Shown: positions 46,203 to 54,636, counted from the stretch's first letter. The stretch is DNA of 64,000 bases from Vibrio sp. VB16 (GCF_015594925.2 NZ_CP087590.1:3348001-3412000), one strand, 5' to 3'. The notes: generated from the sequence alone by a model not told the origin. Numbers and translations: made by a program.

Positions 46203-46234
46203 AAAAGCGAGATAGTTAACTATCTCGCTTTTTT
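46203..46234 (+). terminator. Terminator between ftsN and hslV
   Basis: A fully self-complementary 22-mer, GCGAGATAGTT/AACTATCTCGC, with AAAA before and six T after, 33 bp past the ftsN stop. Confidence 0.92.
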
Positions 46235-46307
46235 CATCCTTGAAATCCTTCTAAATTATCCTCATATATTCGCTATCTCACTAGTAAAATGAAAAGAGGC
46301 TATTCTC

Positions 46308-46826
46308 GTGACTACCATTGTATCTGTACGTCGTAATAATAAAGTTGTTATTGCTGGTGATGGACAAGTATCTCTAGGCAATACCGTAATGAAAGGTAAT
46401 GCTAAAAAAGTTCGTCGTTTGTATAACGACAAAGTGATTGCAGGGTTTGCAGGCGGTACCGCTGACGCGTTTACTTTATTTGAACGTTTCGAAAGCAAGC
46501 TACAAATGCATCAAGGTCACCTCACAAAAGCCGCCGTTGAACTGGCCAAAGACTGGCGCAGTGATCGTGCTCTTCGTAAACTAGAAGCGATCCTAGCGGT
46601 CGCAGACGAGACAGCTTCACTCATCATCACGGGTAATGGTGATGTGGTTCAACCAGAGAACGATTTAATTGCTATTGGGTCTGGCGGCAACTTTGCTCAA
46701 GCTGCGGCTATCGCACTCTTAGAAAACACCGAATTGGATGCACGTGAAATAGCAGAGAAATCACTAAACATAGCGGGTGATATTTGCGTATTTACTAACC
46801 ATCAACACACAATCGAAGAACTATAA
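46308..46826 (+). CDS. hslV: ATP-dependent protease peptidase subunit HslV
   Basis: Threonine peptidase of the HslUV (ClpQY) complex, 172 residues with a GTG start. After removal of Met1 the nucleophile is Thr2 of TTIVSVRRNNKVVIAGDGQV. ENDLIAIGSGGNFAQAAA is conserved. 29 bp upstream of hslU. I did not find a clear heat-shock promoter in the short upstream gap. Confidence 0.97.
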   Translation: MTTIVSVRRNNKVVIAGDGQVSLGNTVMKGNAKKVRRLYNDKVIAGFAGGTADAFTLFERFESKLQMHQGHLTKAAVELAKDWRSDRALRKLEAILAVADETASLIITGNGDVVQPENDLIAIGSGGNFAQAAAIALLENTELDAREIAEKSLNIAGDICVFTNHQHTIEEL

Positions 46827-46855
46827 TTCTCTGCTCAGAATTAAGGAATAAATAC

Positions 46856-48190
46856 ATGTCGGAAATGACACCTCGTGAAATTGTTCACGAATTAAACCGC
46901 CACATTATTGGTCAAGAAAAGGCAAAACGCGCGGTGGCTATAGCATTGCGTAATCGCTGGCGTCGAATGCAACTCGATGAAAGTCTACGCGTAGAAGTGA
47001 CGCCAAAAAATATTCTGATGATTGGCCCCACTGGTGTAGGTAAAACTGAAATAGCACGCCGCTTAGCCAAACTTGCGAATGCGCCCTTCATCAAGGTCGA
47101 AGCCACTAAATTCACGGAAGTCGGTTACGTTGGTAAAGAGGTGGAAACAATTATTCGAGACCTTACCGATGTTTCGATTAAAATGACCCACCAGCAAGCG
47201 ACTGAAAAAGTAAAATATAGAGCGGAAGAACAAGCTGAAGAACGTATTCTAGACGCACTACTCCCACCGGCCCGCGATGCATGGGGCGAGAATGAGAAAC
47301 AAGAAGATACCTCGTCAAACACACGTCAGATTTTCCGTAAAAAATTGCGTGAAGGAAAACTAGACGACAAAGAGATAGATATTGACGTTGCGGCTCCGCA
47401 AATGGGTGTAGAGATAATGGCACCTCCTGGAATGGAAGAGATGACCAATCAGCTTCAAGGTATGTTCCAAAATCTGGCGGGCAACACACAAAAGAGCCGT
47501 AAGATGAAAATCAAGGACGCCTTTAAAGCGCTAATCGAAGAAGAGGCCGCCAAACTCGTCAACCCTGAAGAGCTCAAAGAGCAAGCTATCTACAATGCTG
47601 AAAATAACGGTATCGTGTTCATAGATGAGATTGATAAAATCTGTAGGCGAGGTGAAAGCTCAGGTCCTGATGTGTCCCGTGAAGGTGTGCAGCGCGATTT
47701 ATTGCCTTTAATTGAAGGCAGCACCGTGTCCACCAAACATGGTATGGTAAAAACAGACCATATTCTATTTATAACCTCTGGTGCATTCCAAGTATCGAAG
47801 CCTTCCGATTTAATCCCTGAACTTCAAGGGCGTTTACCTATTCGAGTAGAACTAGAAGCGCTTTCTAGCCATGACTTTGAACGCATACTTACAGAACCAA
47901 AAGCTTCCCTAACCGAACAGTATATCGCCTTATTAAAGACAGAAGATGTTGATATCGAGTTCTCTGAAGATGGTATCCATCAGATAGCTGAAGCTGCGTG
48001 GCGCGTAAATGAGACCACTGAAAATATCGGCGCCCGTCGACTGCACACTGTCATGGAAAGGTTGATGGATGAAATATCCTTTGACGCAACAGAAAAACCC
48101 GGCTCTAAAATGGTAATAAACTCAGCCTATGTACACGAACGTTTGGCTGAATTTATTGAAGATGAAGATCTCAGTCGATTTATTCTTTAA
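46856..48190 (+). CDS. hslU: HslU unfoldase ATPase
   Basis: AAA+ ATPase that feeds HslV, 444 residues. Walker A is MIGPTGVGKTEIARRLAK (about 55-72), Walker B is NNGIVFIDEIDKICRR, and the pore motif GYVGKEVE is present. The C-terminus ends LSRFIL, the segment that docks into HslV. Full length; terminated by a hairpin 17 bp downstream. Confidence 0.98.
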   Translation: MSEMTPREIVHELNRHIIGQEKAKRAVAIALRNRWRRMQLDESLRVEVTPKNILMIGPTGVGKTEIARRLAKLANAPFIKVEATKFTEVGYVGKEVETIIRDLTDVSIKMTHQQATEKVKYRAEEQAEERILDALLPPARDAWGENEKQEDTSSNTRQIFRKKLREGKLDDKEIDIDVAAPQMGVEIMAPPGMEEMTNQLQGMFQNLAGNTQKSRKMKIKDAFKALIEEEAAKLVNPEELKEQAIYNAENNGIVFIDEIDKICRRGESSGPDVSREGVQRDLLPLIEGSTVSTKHGMVKTDHILFITSGAFQVSKPSDLIPELQGRLPIRVELEALSSHDFERILTEPKASLTEQYIALLKTEDVDIEFSEDGIHQIAEAAWRVNETTENIGARRLHTVMERLMDEISFDATEKPGSKMVINSAYVHERLAEFIEDEDLSRFIL

Positions 48191-48206
48191 TTAATAAATC
48201 TTGATC

Positions 48207-48239
48207 AAGCCCATCTACCTCTTTAGATGGGCTTTTTAT
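48207..48239 (+). terminator. Terminator of hslVU
   Basis: AAGCCCATCTA, 6-nt loop, TAGATGGGCTT and a T-run. Confidence 0.92.
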
Positions 48240-48290
48240 TATTTGTGCAATTGGTATACTGCTCTCAATAATGTAAGGTAAACAATCTTA

Positions 48291-49208
48291 ATGAAGCAGT
48301 CACTTGTAATCTGGTTAGACGCAGCAAGGCCAAAAACACTACCACTCGCACTCGTCACTATAACGACGGGCAGCAGTTTGGCCTACTCCAATGGTAATTT
48401 TTCTTTTGCTGTTATGGCCCTAGCTCTACTTACCGCGATTCTTCTACAAATATTATCTAATCTAGCCAACGATTATGGTGATACCCAACAAGGTACTGAC
48501 AACGATGACCGCTTAGGGCCAACCCGCGCAATGCAGTCGGGTGTCGTCACTCAGGCAGAGATGAAACACGCTATTCTCCTGAACATTTTCTTAACGATTC
48601 TCTCCGGTTTGGCACTGATTTTCTATTCACTAGAAAGCTTTACCAATATCCTCGCATTTTTAGGCTTGGGTCTACTCGCTATATTAAGTTCCGTTGCTTA
48701 TACCGTCGGTAATAGACCTTATGGTTATGTTGGACTTGGCGACTTATCTGTATTTGTATTTTTTGGATTACTTGGTGTTGGTGGAACCTATTTTCTTCAC
48801 ACTGGGTTTATTGATTTTGATATTTTCATCCCTGCGATAGGATGTGGATTATTAGCTGTCGCTGTACTTAATATTAATAACATGCGTGATATCGATAATG
48901 ATCGTGCATGTGGCAAAAAAACTATCGCAGTAAGACTGGGAGAACAACCAGCGAAGTATTATCATATCGTATTGATTGGATTAGCCTTTGTCTCTTATGT
49001 TTACTATCTATTTAGCCACAGCACGACTATTTGGATAATTGTTCCTTTCTTTTTATCCGCTATTACGTTGGCAAAACATGGTAGAGAAGTACTCCAATCA
49101 AGCTCTCCCGTCGCCATTGCGCCAATGATGCCCATCATCGTTAAATGCGCTTCAATTACTAACATTTTGTTTTCATTGGTAGTTGTAGCTCAAACAATAG
49201 TTAGATAA
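48291..49208 (+). CDS. menA: DHNA polyprenyltransferase MenA
   Basis: Integral membrane UbiA-type prenyltransferase that makes demethylmenaquinone, 305 residues, about eight to nine helices. The metal-binding motif NLANDYGDTQQGTDNDDRLG and second motif NNMRDIDNDRACGKKT are intact. Followed at 77 bp by rraA. Confidence 0.95.
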   Translation: MKQSLVIWLDAARPKTLPLALVTITTGSSLAYSNGNFSFAVMALALLTAILLQILSNLANDYGDTQQGTDNDDRLGPTRAMQSGVVTQAEMKHAILLNIFLTILSGLALIFYSLESFTNILAFLGLGLLAILSSVAYTVGNRPYGYVGLGDLSVFVFFGLLGVGGTYFLHTGFIDFDIFIPAIGCGLLAVAVLNINNMRDIDNDRACGKKTIAVRLGEQPAKYYHIVLIGLAFVSYVYYLFSHSTTIWIIVPFFLSAITLAKHGREVLQSSSPVAIAPMMPIIVKCASITNILFSLVVVAQTIVR

Positions 49209-49285
49209 TTGAGCCTTGTCATTGCATTGACTCAATGAGTCGATATAATTAAAAACCTTTCAGTAGCGAATAGAAGACAACGCAT

Positions 49286-49825
49286 ATGGAATACAACACC
49301 TCTGCACTTTGTGATATTTACTCAGACCAAGTCGATGTAGTAGAACCAATGTTCAGTAACTTTGGTGGAAGTGCCTCATTTGCAGGTCAACTTACTACCG
49401 TAAAATGCTTTGAAGATAACGGTATTATACGTTCCATATTAGAAGAAGATGGCGCTGGTCGCATTCTATTAATCGATGGTGGTGGTTCATTACGTAGGGC
49501 TCTAATTGACGCGGAAATTGCTACTTTGGCAGAAGATAATGACTGGGAAGGCATTGTTGTTTATGGCTGTGTTAGAGAAATCGATGAGTTAGAAGATATG
49601 AGCATTGGCATTCAAGCTCTCGCATCAATCCCTGTTGGCGCAGCAAGTCAGCAAATTGGTGAGATAGACGTTCCTGTCAACTTTGGGGGCGTAACCTTTT
49701 TACCTGAAGATTATCTTTATGCTGACAATACCGGTATTATTATCTCTCCAGAACCATTAGACGCAGATCTAGAGATTATTGAAGAAATTGACGTTGAAAC
49801 TGACGATGACGATTTTGAGCGCTAA
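49286..49825 (+). CDS. rraA: Ribonuclease E activity regulator RraA
   Basis: Trimeric inhibitor of RNase E, 179 residues starting MEYNTSALCDIYSDQVDVVE. RILLIDGGGSLRRALIDAEIA and WEGIVVYGCVREIDEL are conserved. The C-terminus is acidic (EEIDVETDDDDFER). In E. coli zapB follows directly; here 5 kb intervene. Confidence 0.96.
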   Translation: MEYNTSALCDIYSDQVDVVEPMFSNFGGSASFAGQLTTVKCFEDNGIIRSILEEDGAGRILLIDGGGSLRRALIDAEIATLAEDNDWEGIVVYGCVREIDELEDMSIGIQALASIPVGAASQQIGEIDVPVNFGGVTFLPEDYLYADNTGIIISPEPLDADLEIIEEIDVETDDDDFER

Positions 49826-49870
49826 GTAATTCGTCAAAACTATTCTTCAGATATTACATCGTATCCATAT

Positions 49871-49899
49871 AAAAAGCGGCCGACTCGGCGGCTTTTTTA
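49871..49899 (+). terminator. Terminator of rraA
   Basis: AAAAAGCGGCCGA/CTCGGCGGCTTTTTT, a near-perfect hairpin with T-run, 45 bp after the rraA stop. It can act in both directions, also for the convergent LuxR-type gene. Confidence 0.9.
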
Positions 49900-49922
49900 A
49901 TTTATAACAACGACAATCTCAT

Positions 49923-50552
49923 TCATAAACTGGCCCAATCATTCCCTTTAAGTTGCTCTAACGCATCATGACGGCAATGTACGTTCATTTTCTTGTAGAG
50001 TTTATAAATATGCGTTTTAACTGTACTTTCTGCTAAAAATAAATCGTTAGCAATTTGCTGATTTGATTGGCCATTTGCAATATGAGACAGGATTTGTCTC
50101 TCTCTTTTTGTAAAGTCTAGCTGTAAGGTATTAGCAAACACACTTGGGTGCCTATAATACCTCACCATTTTTTCTAAACAGTTACGAGGCATCCACATAC
50201 CGCCACTCAAAATGTGGTGAACACTTTTCCTAAGGTGCTCTATAGGAGCAGTGTACGGAAGCACCCCTTTAACGCTCTTCCACTTCATTATTTTTTCTTC
50301 TAAACTCCCTTTGGGAGCACTGAATATAAGTATATCGTAGCCCAGTCCGTCTACAAAAAAATCATTACAAAGTCCATCTTCAAGTACTGAAAAATCGAGC
50401 ATAACCAAATTAATATCTTCTTGAACTCTATGTAATTTAAGTTCATTAAGAGTCATATGCTCTACTTCTAGATCTGGCATTTCTGATAGTTCTTTTTTTA
50501 TTAGACTTATTTTAAATATTTCATCCCCAACGACAACCAATTTATAACGCAT
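49923..50552 (-). CDS. CsgD/VpsT-like LuxR-type regulator
   Basis: A 209-residue regulator. Residues 1-120 form a degenerate receiver (Asp53 is present in VMLDFSVLEDG, but the usual C-terminal Lys switch position is replaced near GVLPYTAP), and 145-209 is a LuxR HTH (FTKRERQILSHIANGQSNQQ, AESTVKTHIYKLYKKMN). After the receiver lies GGMWMPRNCLEKMVRYY: WMPR at 120-123 resembles the W[F/L/M][T/S]R c-di-GMP motif of VpsT, with Pro in place of Thr/Ser. It is divergent across 726 bp from the amyloid-like operon, echoing csgD/csgBA. It probably controls that operon. Confidence 0.85.
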   Translation of the reverse strand: MRYKLVVVGDEIFKISLIKKELSEMPDLEVEHMTLNELKLHRVQEDINLVMLDFSVLEDGLCNDFFVDGLGYDILIFSAPKGSLEEKIMKWKSVKGVLPYTAPIEHLRKSVHHILSGGMWMPRNCLEKMVRYYRHPSVFANTLQLDFTKRERQILSHIANGQSNQQIANDLFLAESTVKTHIYKLYKKMNVHCRHDALEQLKGNDWASL

Positions 50553-51278
50553 AACATTATCCTCACCACCTATTCATATAACACTCACATGTAATTTCAC
50601 TAATTATTTTTTAATTAAATTTGATACAAAGTATAATCCAAGCTGACCTTAACATCCAAAATCACATGATGATTAATATATAATTTCATTAATAGAAACA
50701 TATCAACCTCCATCTCAAGACTTGTTGCATTTATTTCACGAATATTTGAATTAATATCATAAAACCGAAATCGCATAAAACAATCAGCGTTAAAGAATAA
50801 TGATAACAACAATAAATACAAATACTTAAGAGTATTCAGTCCAATTAAAATAGATCTTTCAATAAACATATCATTAAAATTAACTCTTGAATTACAGTGG
50901 GTTAATTTTAATGATACATATGGGTAAATATAAGAATTTACTCCAATTCAACACTACTAATAAAAAAGTTTATATCACAAAAAACAAGTACTCAAAAAAC
51001 AGCACTTCTAACAACCAATAAACACAACCATCTAATACTTTTATAAAAAATTACAAAATTATCAATATTTTTCATACAGTTAAAATGAAATAAATTACAT
51101 CCCCTAAATAAAAAACCTCATTGCAAATTAGGTTCTCATTTATGAGACTTTAATGTTTTGCTTTTTCCCTATACTCAACATTACCTACCTCAGATAGGTA
51201 AGCGCAACAATAAATAGCAATATACTTTTATAAGTTAACAATACAAAGAAGTAACTCAATAAAATATGGAGCACAATC
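50553..51278. promoter_or_regulatory. AT-rich 726-bp divergent control region of the secreted-protein operon
   Basis: Very AT-rich, with only a doubtful 84-residue frame on the minus strand (50615-50869) that lacks a ribosome-binding site. A perfect 7-bp inverted repeat, TTACCTA-N7-TAGGTAA (51181-51201), sits about 80 bp before the first gene and could be an operator. GGAG precedes the ATG at 51279. A long AT-rich spacer is typical of nucleoid-protein-silenced biofilm promoters. Confidence 0.6.
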
Positions 51279-51950
51279 ATGAAATTTAACAAAACAACTC
51301 TAGCTATGTCTATTCTCGCTTTTACATTCACTTCTGGATCGGTCTACGCTATAGATGATATTAATGCTGATGATATTGGTATCGATAATGATGATATCAG
51401 TCTATTAAGTGACAATAACACTGAGCTTCTTAGTGATAATGATCTTCAAAATGTTGGTAACTCTGACAATGACCAATACGACAGCAATAATGACTATAAT
51501 GCCGAAGATTTCGGAAACGTCGATGATGTAGGTAATGTGGACGATTCTGGTAATGTGGAAGATTCTGGCAATACAGACGACAGCTATAACGATGTATTAA
51601 GTCATAATACCCTCCAATCTCAATCTTGGGATAACGACTCTATGACGAATACAGCCACTAGCACTATCGATATTGATCTTACTGCTGTAGTGAACTATTC
51701 CGATATGGATTCGAGTGTATCTGGAGCCACCGTTTCTTACGGTGTTACCGATACTGACGCAGACTTCGCTTTATTTGGTCTCGAAGTTGGTGGACGTGAC
51801 AGAGATAGAAACGCAATGTCAGTGAGTCAACAAAATAACATTAATGGTTCATTTAATGCTGCAGCGGGTATTACAACAGCAGCTCAAAATGCCGGTAATG
51901 CATCTTCAATTCAACAATCGGTATCTACCAACGCGACAATTATGCCATAA
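51279..51950 (+). CDS. Secreted Asp/Asn-rich amyloid-like subunit (first gene of island operon)
   Basis: A 223-residue exported protein. A Sec signal peptide ends VYA (residue 24). Residues 25-105 are extremely Asp/Asn-rich, with four GNVDD-like repeats (GNVDDVGNVDDSGNVEDSGN). The region 51-62, LSDNDLQNVGNS, looks like a double-glycine leader without GG. The C-terminal part (about 185-223) has MSVSQQNNINGSFNAAAG, then GITTAAQNAGNASSIQQSVS, a motif shared with the next two secreted proteins. It resembles Fap amyloid subunits in composition, but sequence homology is not proven. Confidence 0.75.
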   Translation: MKFNKTTLAMSILAFTFTSGSVYAIDDINADDIGIDNDDISLLSDNNTELLSDNDLQNVGNSDNDQYDSNNDYNAEDFGNVDDVGNVDDSGNVEDSGNTDDSYNDVLSHNTLQSQSWDNDSMTNTATSTIDIDLTAVVNYSDMDSSVSGATVSYGVTDTDADFALFGLEVGGRDRDRNAMSVSQQNNINGSFNAAAGITTAAQNAGNASSIQQSVSTNATIMP

Positions 51951-51967
51951 GAGATTTGGAGAAAGTC

Positions 51968-52297
51968 ATGCGTACAGCGCTATTGCTAATAGGCACTATG
52001 CTTTCGGCACCATCTTTTGCAGACCAATTATTGCTTCCTGATGACGCAGTTATCTCTGAAGAAGAATTGGAAACCTCTCGAGGTGGTCAATATCTAGTCG
52101 ATATTGATTATGTTTCAGCGACATCTGAACTCGATGGCTCTAGTGTTGGCAACAATGCATTGGGAACCTACTCTGGTAATAATGTTATTACTAATGGTTC
52201 ACTAAGCAACAGTTCTGGTATTTCGAATGTCATTCAAAATACGGGTAACAATGTTGTTATTCAAAACTCAACTGTCGTGAACTTAACGTTGCATTGA
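51968..52297 (+). CDS. Secreted small subunit with double-glycine leader
   Basis: A 109-residue exported protein. The ATG at 51968 is preceded by GGAG; the signal peptide ends SFA (18). At residues 29-40 ISEEELETSRGG matches the LSxxELxxIxGG leader consensus, with GG 21 residues after the predicted signal cleavage. Downstream is Asn/Ser/Val-rich and ends GISNVIQNTGNNVVIQNSTV, the shared motif. Smallest of the three; a nucleator or cap role is possible. The stop overlaps the peptidase start (TGATG). Confidence 0.75.
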   Translation: MRTALLLIGTMLSAPSFADQLLLPDDAVISEEELETSRGGQYLVDIDYVSATSELDGSSVGNNALGTYSGNNVITNGSLSNSSGISNVIQNTGNNVVIQNSTVVNLTLH

Positions 52298-52977
52298 TGA
52301 ATATGAAATATTTCTTATTAACTTGGGTTGCGGTGCTTTTAAGCACCTCAACCCTTGCATTAGATTACCTCCCAAACAGAGGGGTTTATAATGTTGTTGT
52401 AAAAAGTTATCAAGAACAATTATTTGGCGATGTACTTCGCCAAAAATATGACTTTAGCTGTGGTTCTGCTGCCTTAGCTTCATTACTTTCTTATCACTAT
52501 CAAACGCCTTCAAACGAAGAAACTATATTTACGGTAATGTTTGATAAAGGTGATCAAGAGCGTATCAAGCAAGAAGGGTTCTCACTCTTAGACATGAAAC
52601 AGTACTTAGAAGGTATTGGTTTTGATGCTGATGGATTTCAGTTGAGCACCACCAAAATAAAGAAGGTTGGCGTTCCCGGTATTACCTTAGTTAATTTTGA
52701 TGGCTATATGCACTTTGTATTGGTTAAGGGCATAAATTCAGAACATGTCATTATTGGTGACCCATCAAGAGGAACAGTAAAGATGCGTGTAGAAGATTTT
52801 AATCGCTACTATCAAGGGATAATTCTTCTCATAAAGAACCATGCTGAAAAAGGGAAAGCGTCATTTATATTTGATGACAGCTTTGCAATTTATACACCAT
52901 CACCTGTTAATTCTGCGGTAGCTCGTGATTCACTCGGTATTTTTAGCACGACACTCCGAGAATCGGGTGAAAACTAA
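52297..52977 (+). CDS. Exported C39-family cysteine peptidase (FapD-like)
   Basis: A 226-residue papain-like peptidase of the bacteriocin-processing C39 type, without any ABC transporter domain. A signal peptide (MNMKYFLLTWVAVLLSTSTL then A) directs it to the periplasm. Catalytic residues are Gln49, Cys55 in QKYDFSCGSAALASLLSY, His139 in GYMHFVLVKG and Asp155 in VIIGDPSRGTVKM. C39 enzymes cut after GG, and both neighbouring small proteins carry a GG leader, so it is probably their processing protease. Pseudomonas FapD is also an exported C39 peptidase. Confidence 0.88.
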   Translation: MNMKYFLLTWVAVLLSTSTLALDYLPNRGVYNVVVKSYQEQLFGDVLRQKYDFSCGSAALASLLSYHYQTPSNEETIFTVMFDKGDQERIKQEGFSLLDMKQYLEGIGFDADGFQLSTTKIKKVGVPGITLVNFDGYMHFVLVKGINSEHVIIGDPSRGTVKMRVEDFNRYYQGIILLIKNHAEKGKASFIFDDSFAIYTPSPVNSAVARDSLGIFSTTLRESGEN

Positions 52978-52990
52978 AAAGGAACGCGTT

Positions 52991-53560
52991 ATGAAAAAAC
53001 AAGGTTTAAGAATCTTTAGCATTTCGCTGTTGCTATGTACCTTACCTGCATCTGCAATGTCCATCAAAGATGTAGGAGTGCCACTATCCAACACCGAATT
53101 AAGTCAGTATCGAGGGGGTTTTAGCTTTCCGTCTAATCGGTTCATAAATATCGGTATTAGTATCACTACATCTTTAAATGGTAGAACTTTTTTCAATTCA
53201 CACATTGCTAACCTTTTGATTAAAAATGGACAAGTTGAGCTAGATACTCAAAAAGCGACGAGTGAAACAGGCATGACTAATGTTATTCAAAATGGTTCTG
53301 GAAATCAATTTGAGGATATTTCTCAACTTGAGGACGAGCAGCATAAAATAACTAAACAACATTTAGCAAACACGACTCAATCTGCGAAACCAGTGATTAA
53401 CAGTTCCGACACCATCAACAACATTATTCAAAATACCGTAAACAATAGTGTACTTGGAATATCAACTGTCGTTGATATAAATGCACCTGGAACAATAATA
53501 TTACAGAGTTCACAATTAAGAATGAAGTTAGACGATGCGATCATGTTAAGCCTGCCATAA
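52991..53560 (+). CDS. Secreted subunit with double-glycine leader and two Asn/Gln repeats
   Basis: A 189-residue exported protein. The start at 52991 follows AAAAAGGA. The signal peptide ends ASA (22). Residues 32-43, LSNTELSQYRGG, fit the double-glycine consensus closely, with GG 20 residues after the signal. Two copies of the island motif follow: GMTNVIQNGSGN near 96 and INNIIQNTVNNSVLGISTVV near 142. Probably cut by the C39 peptidase encoded just upstream (13 bp). Function inferred only. Confidence 0.75.
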   Translation: MKKQGLRIFSISLLLCTLPASAMSIKDVGVPLSNTELSQYRGGFSFPSNRFINIGISITTSLNGRTFFNSHIANLLIKNGQVELDTQKATSETGMTNVIQNGSGNQFEDISQLEDEQHKITKQHLANTTQSAKPVINSSDTINNIIQNTVNNSVLGISTVVDINAPGTIILQSSQLRMKLDDAIMLSLP

Positions 53561-53613
53561 ATGCCGCGATCAACACGATTTGTTTTGATTACCGGATGGT
53601 TAACACTTCCACT

Positions 53614-54636
53614 CTAGAAACTATAAGGTACCCTGATTGTTAGTTGAAAATCAGGTGTATCTTCTGTCAGTCCTGCTGCAGCACTTACGTTTACCGATAA
53701 TTTCGGATTAATGGCCAAGTTGGCACCAAAGCTTATCGTATCCAGTTGCAACAGTTGAGCACTATCAGCACTAGCCCCATTGACTTCACTTTTAAGGATG
53801 GTTTTGTGAGCAAGACCGAGAGAAAAAGAAAAATTAGGATTAACAGCAAAACCCATCCCAGCCCCTAAAGAGATCGTATCACCTAGAGCAATTTCTGCCT
53901 CACTGTCACCAAAATCCACCGTATCCTCAAAATTGTATATATAACCAAGATTCACAAACAGAACCGCAGGGTCTGTCGGATAAATCATTGTCAAACTTGG
54001 TTCAACACTCCAAAAACCCGATCCCGTTGGGACATCGGTAAACGTATTGGTTGTTGTATCAAGCTCCAAATCATAGGGGGATTTACCCGTTGTCGATTTA
54101 ACCTTTAACCCAGCAACCCAAAATGGCGCGCTGTCCATATTTAATTGATAACGCAATGCCGCTTCTATATCTCCCATGGCAGAGCCATCTAACGTCAATA
54201 CTTCTGTATCATCAGAGGCGCCGTCTTGAATTGGCCGCGTAGAAATTTGATCATTTCGATAAACCCACGGAATACGTACTTCAGCTTCAAGTCGATTGGT
54301 AATACCATATCTCCCCGTTAGTCCTACGGTGATAGTAGTCCGATCTGAGTCACTGACCTCTATTCGCCCAACGATTAACGTTGGCAAAATTGTATATCCT
54401 ACGATAGAAACTTTGTTTGATGAGTTCTGAGAATAATTAAATGAGGCGTCTAAGACGAAGGTACCCCGTGGCGTTAATACGCCGGGCTGCTCAAATACAT
54501 CCGCCACTGTTTGGATTCTTTTTTGAGGCTCTTCTTGTTGAGATTGGTTTGATGGGCTTTGTTCGCCTTCAGCCAAACATACCGTTGGCAATAAACTGCA
54601 ACACACCCAATATAAATTACGATTGATTTTATTCAC
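53614..54636 (-). CDS. Outer-membrane beta-barrel, FapF-like channel
   Basis: A 340-residue exported protein; GTG start at 54636 with GGAGAGG before it, signal peptide ending CLA (about 22). A short Gln/Glu-rich helix (SPSNQSQQEEPQKRIQTVAD) precedes PGVLTPRGTFVLDASFNYSQ, then alternating beta strands to the C-terminal aromatic VPYSF typical of barrels. The order helix-then-barrel, and strings such as ILPTLIVGRIEVS and GRYGITNRLEAEVRIPWVYR, resemble FapF, the secretion channel of Fap amyloid. Convergent with the operon and transcribed toward it. Confidence 0.75.
   Translation of the reverse strand: MNKINRNLYWVCCSLLPTVCLAEGEQSPSNQSQQEEPQKRIQTVADVFEQPGVLTPRGTFVLDASFNYSQNSSNKVSIVGYTILPTLIVGRIEVSDSDRTTITVGLTGRYGITNRLEAEVRIPWVYRNDQISTRPIQDGASDDTEVLTLDGSAMGDIEAALRYQLNMDSAPFWVAGLKVKSTTGKSPYDLELDTTTNTFTDVPTGSGFWSVEPSLTMIYPTDPAVLFVNLGYIYNFEDTVDFGDSEAEIALGDTISLGAGMGFAVNPNFSFSLGLAHKTILKSEVNGASADSAQLLQLDTISFGANLAINPKLSVNVSAAAGLTEDTPDFQLTIRVPYSF

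Noticed and set aside
50615..50869. 84-residue frame on the minus strand in the AT-rich island spacer
   Set aside because: No ribosome-binding site, composition driven by AT-richness (Leu/Ile/Asn/Tyr), no recognisable motif; more likely chance in a regulatory spacer.
51181..51201. Reading the TTACCTA/TAGGTAA repeat as a terminator
   Set aside because: The loop is 7 nt and no T-run follows; an operator is more plausible.
49923..54636. Reading the island as a bacteriocin (microcin) locus
   Set aside because: Double-glycine leaders and a C39 peptidase suggest it, but all small proteins have Sec signals, there is no ABC exporter or immunity-like gene, and the products are long Asn/Gln-rich proteins.
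49923..54636. Mobile element such as a prophage or transposon carrying the island
   Set aside because: No transposase, integrase, tRNA target or flanking direct repeat could be found at either edge.
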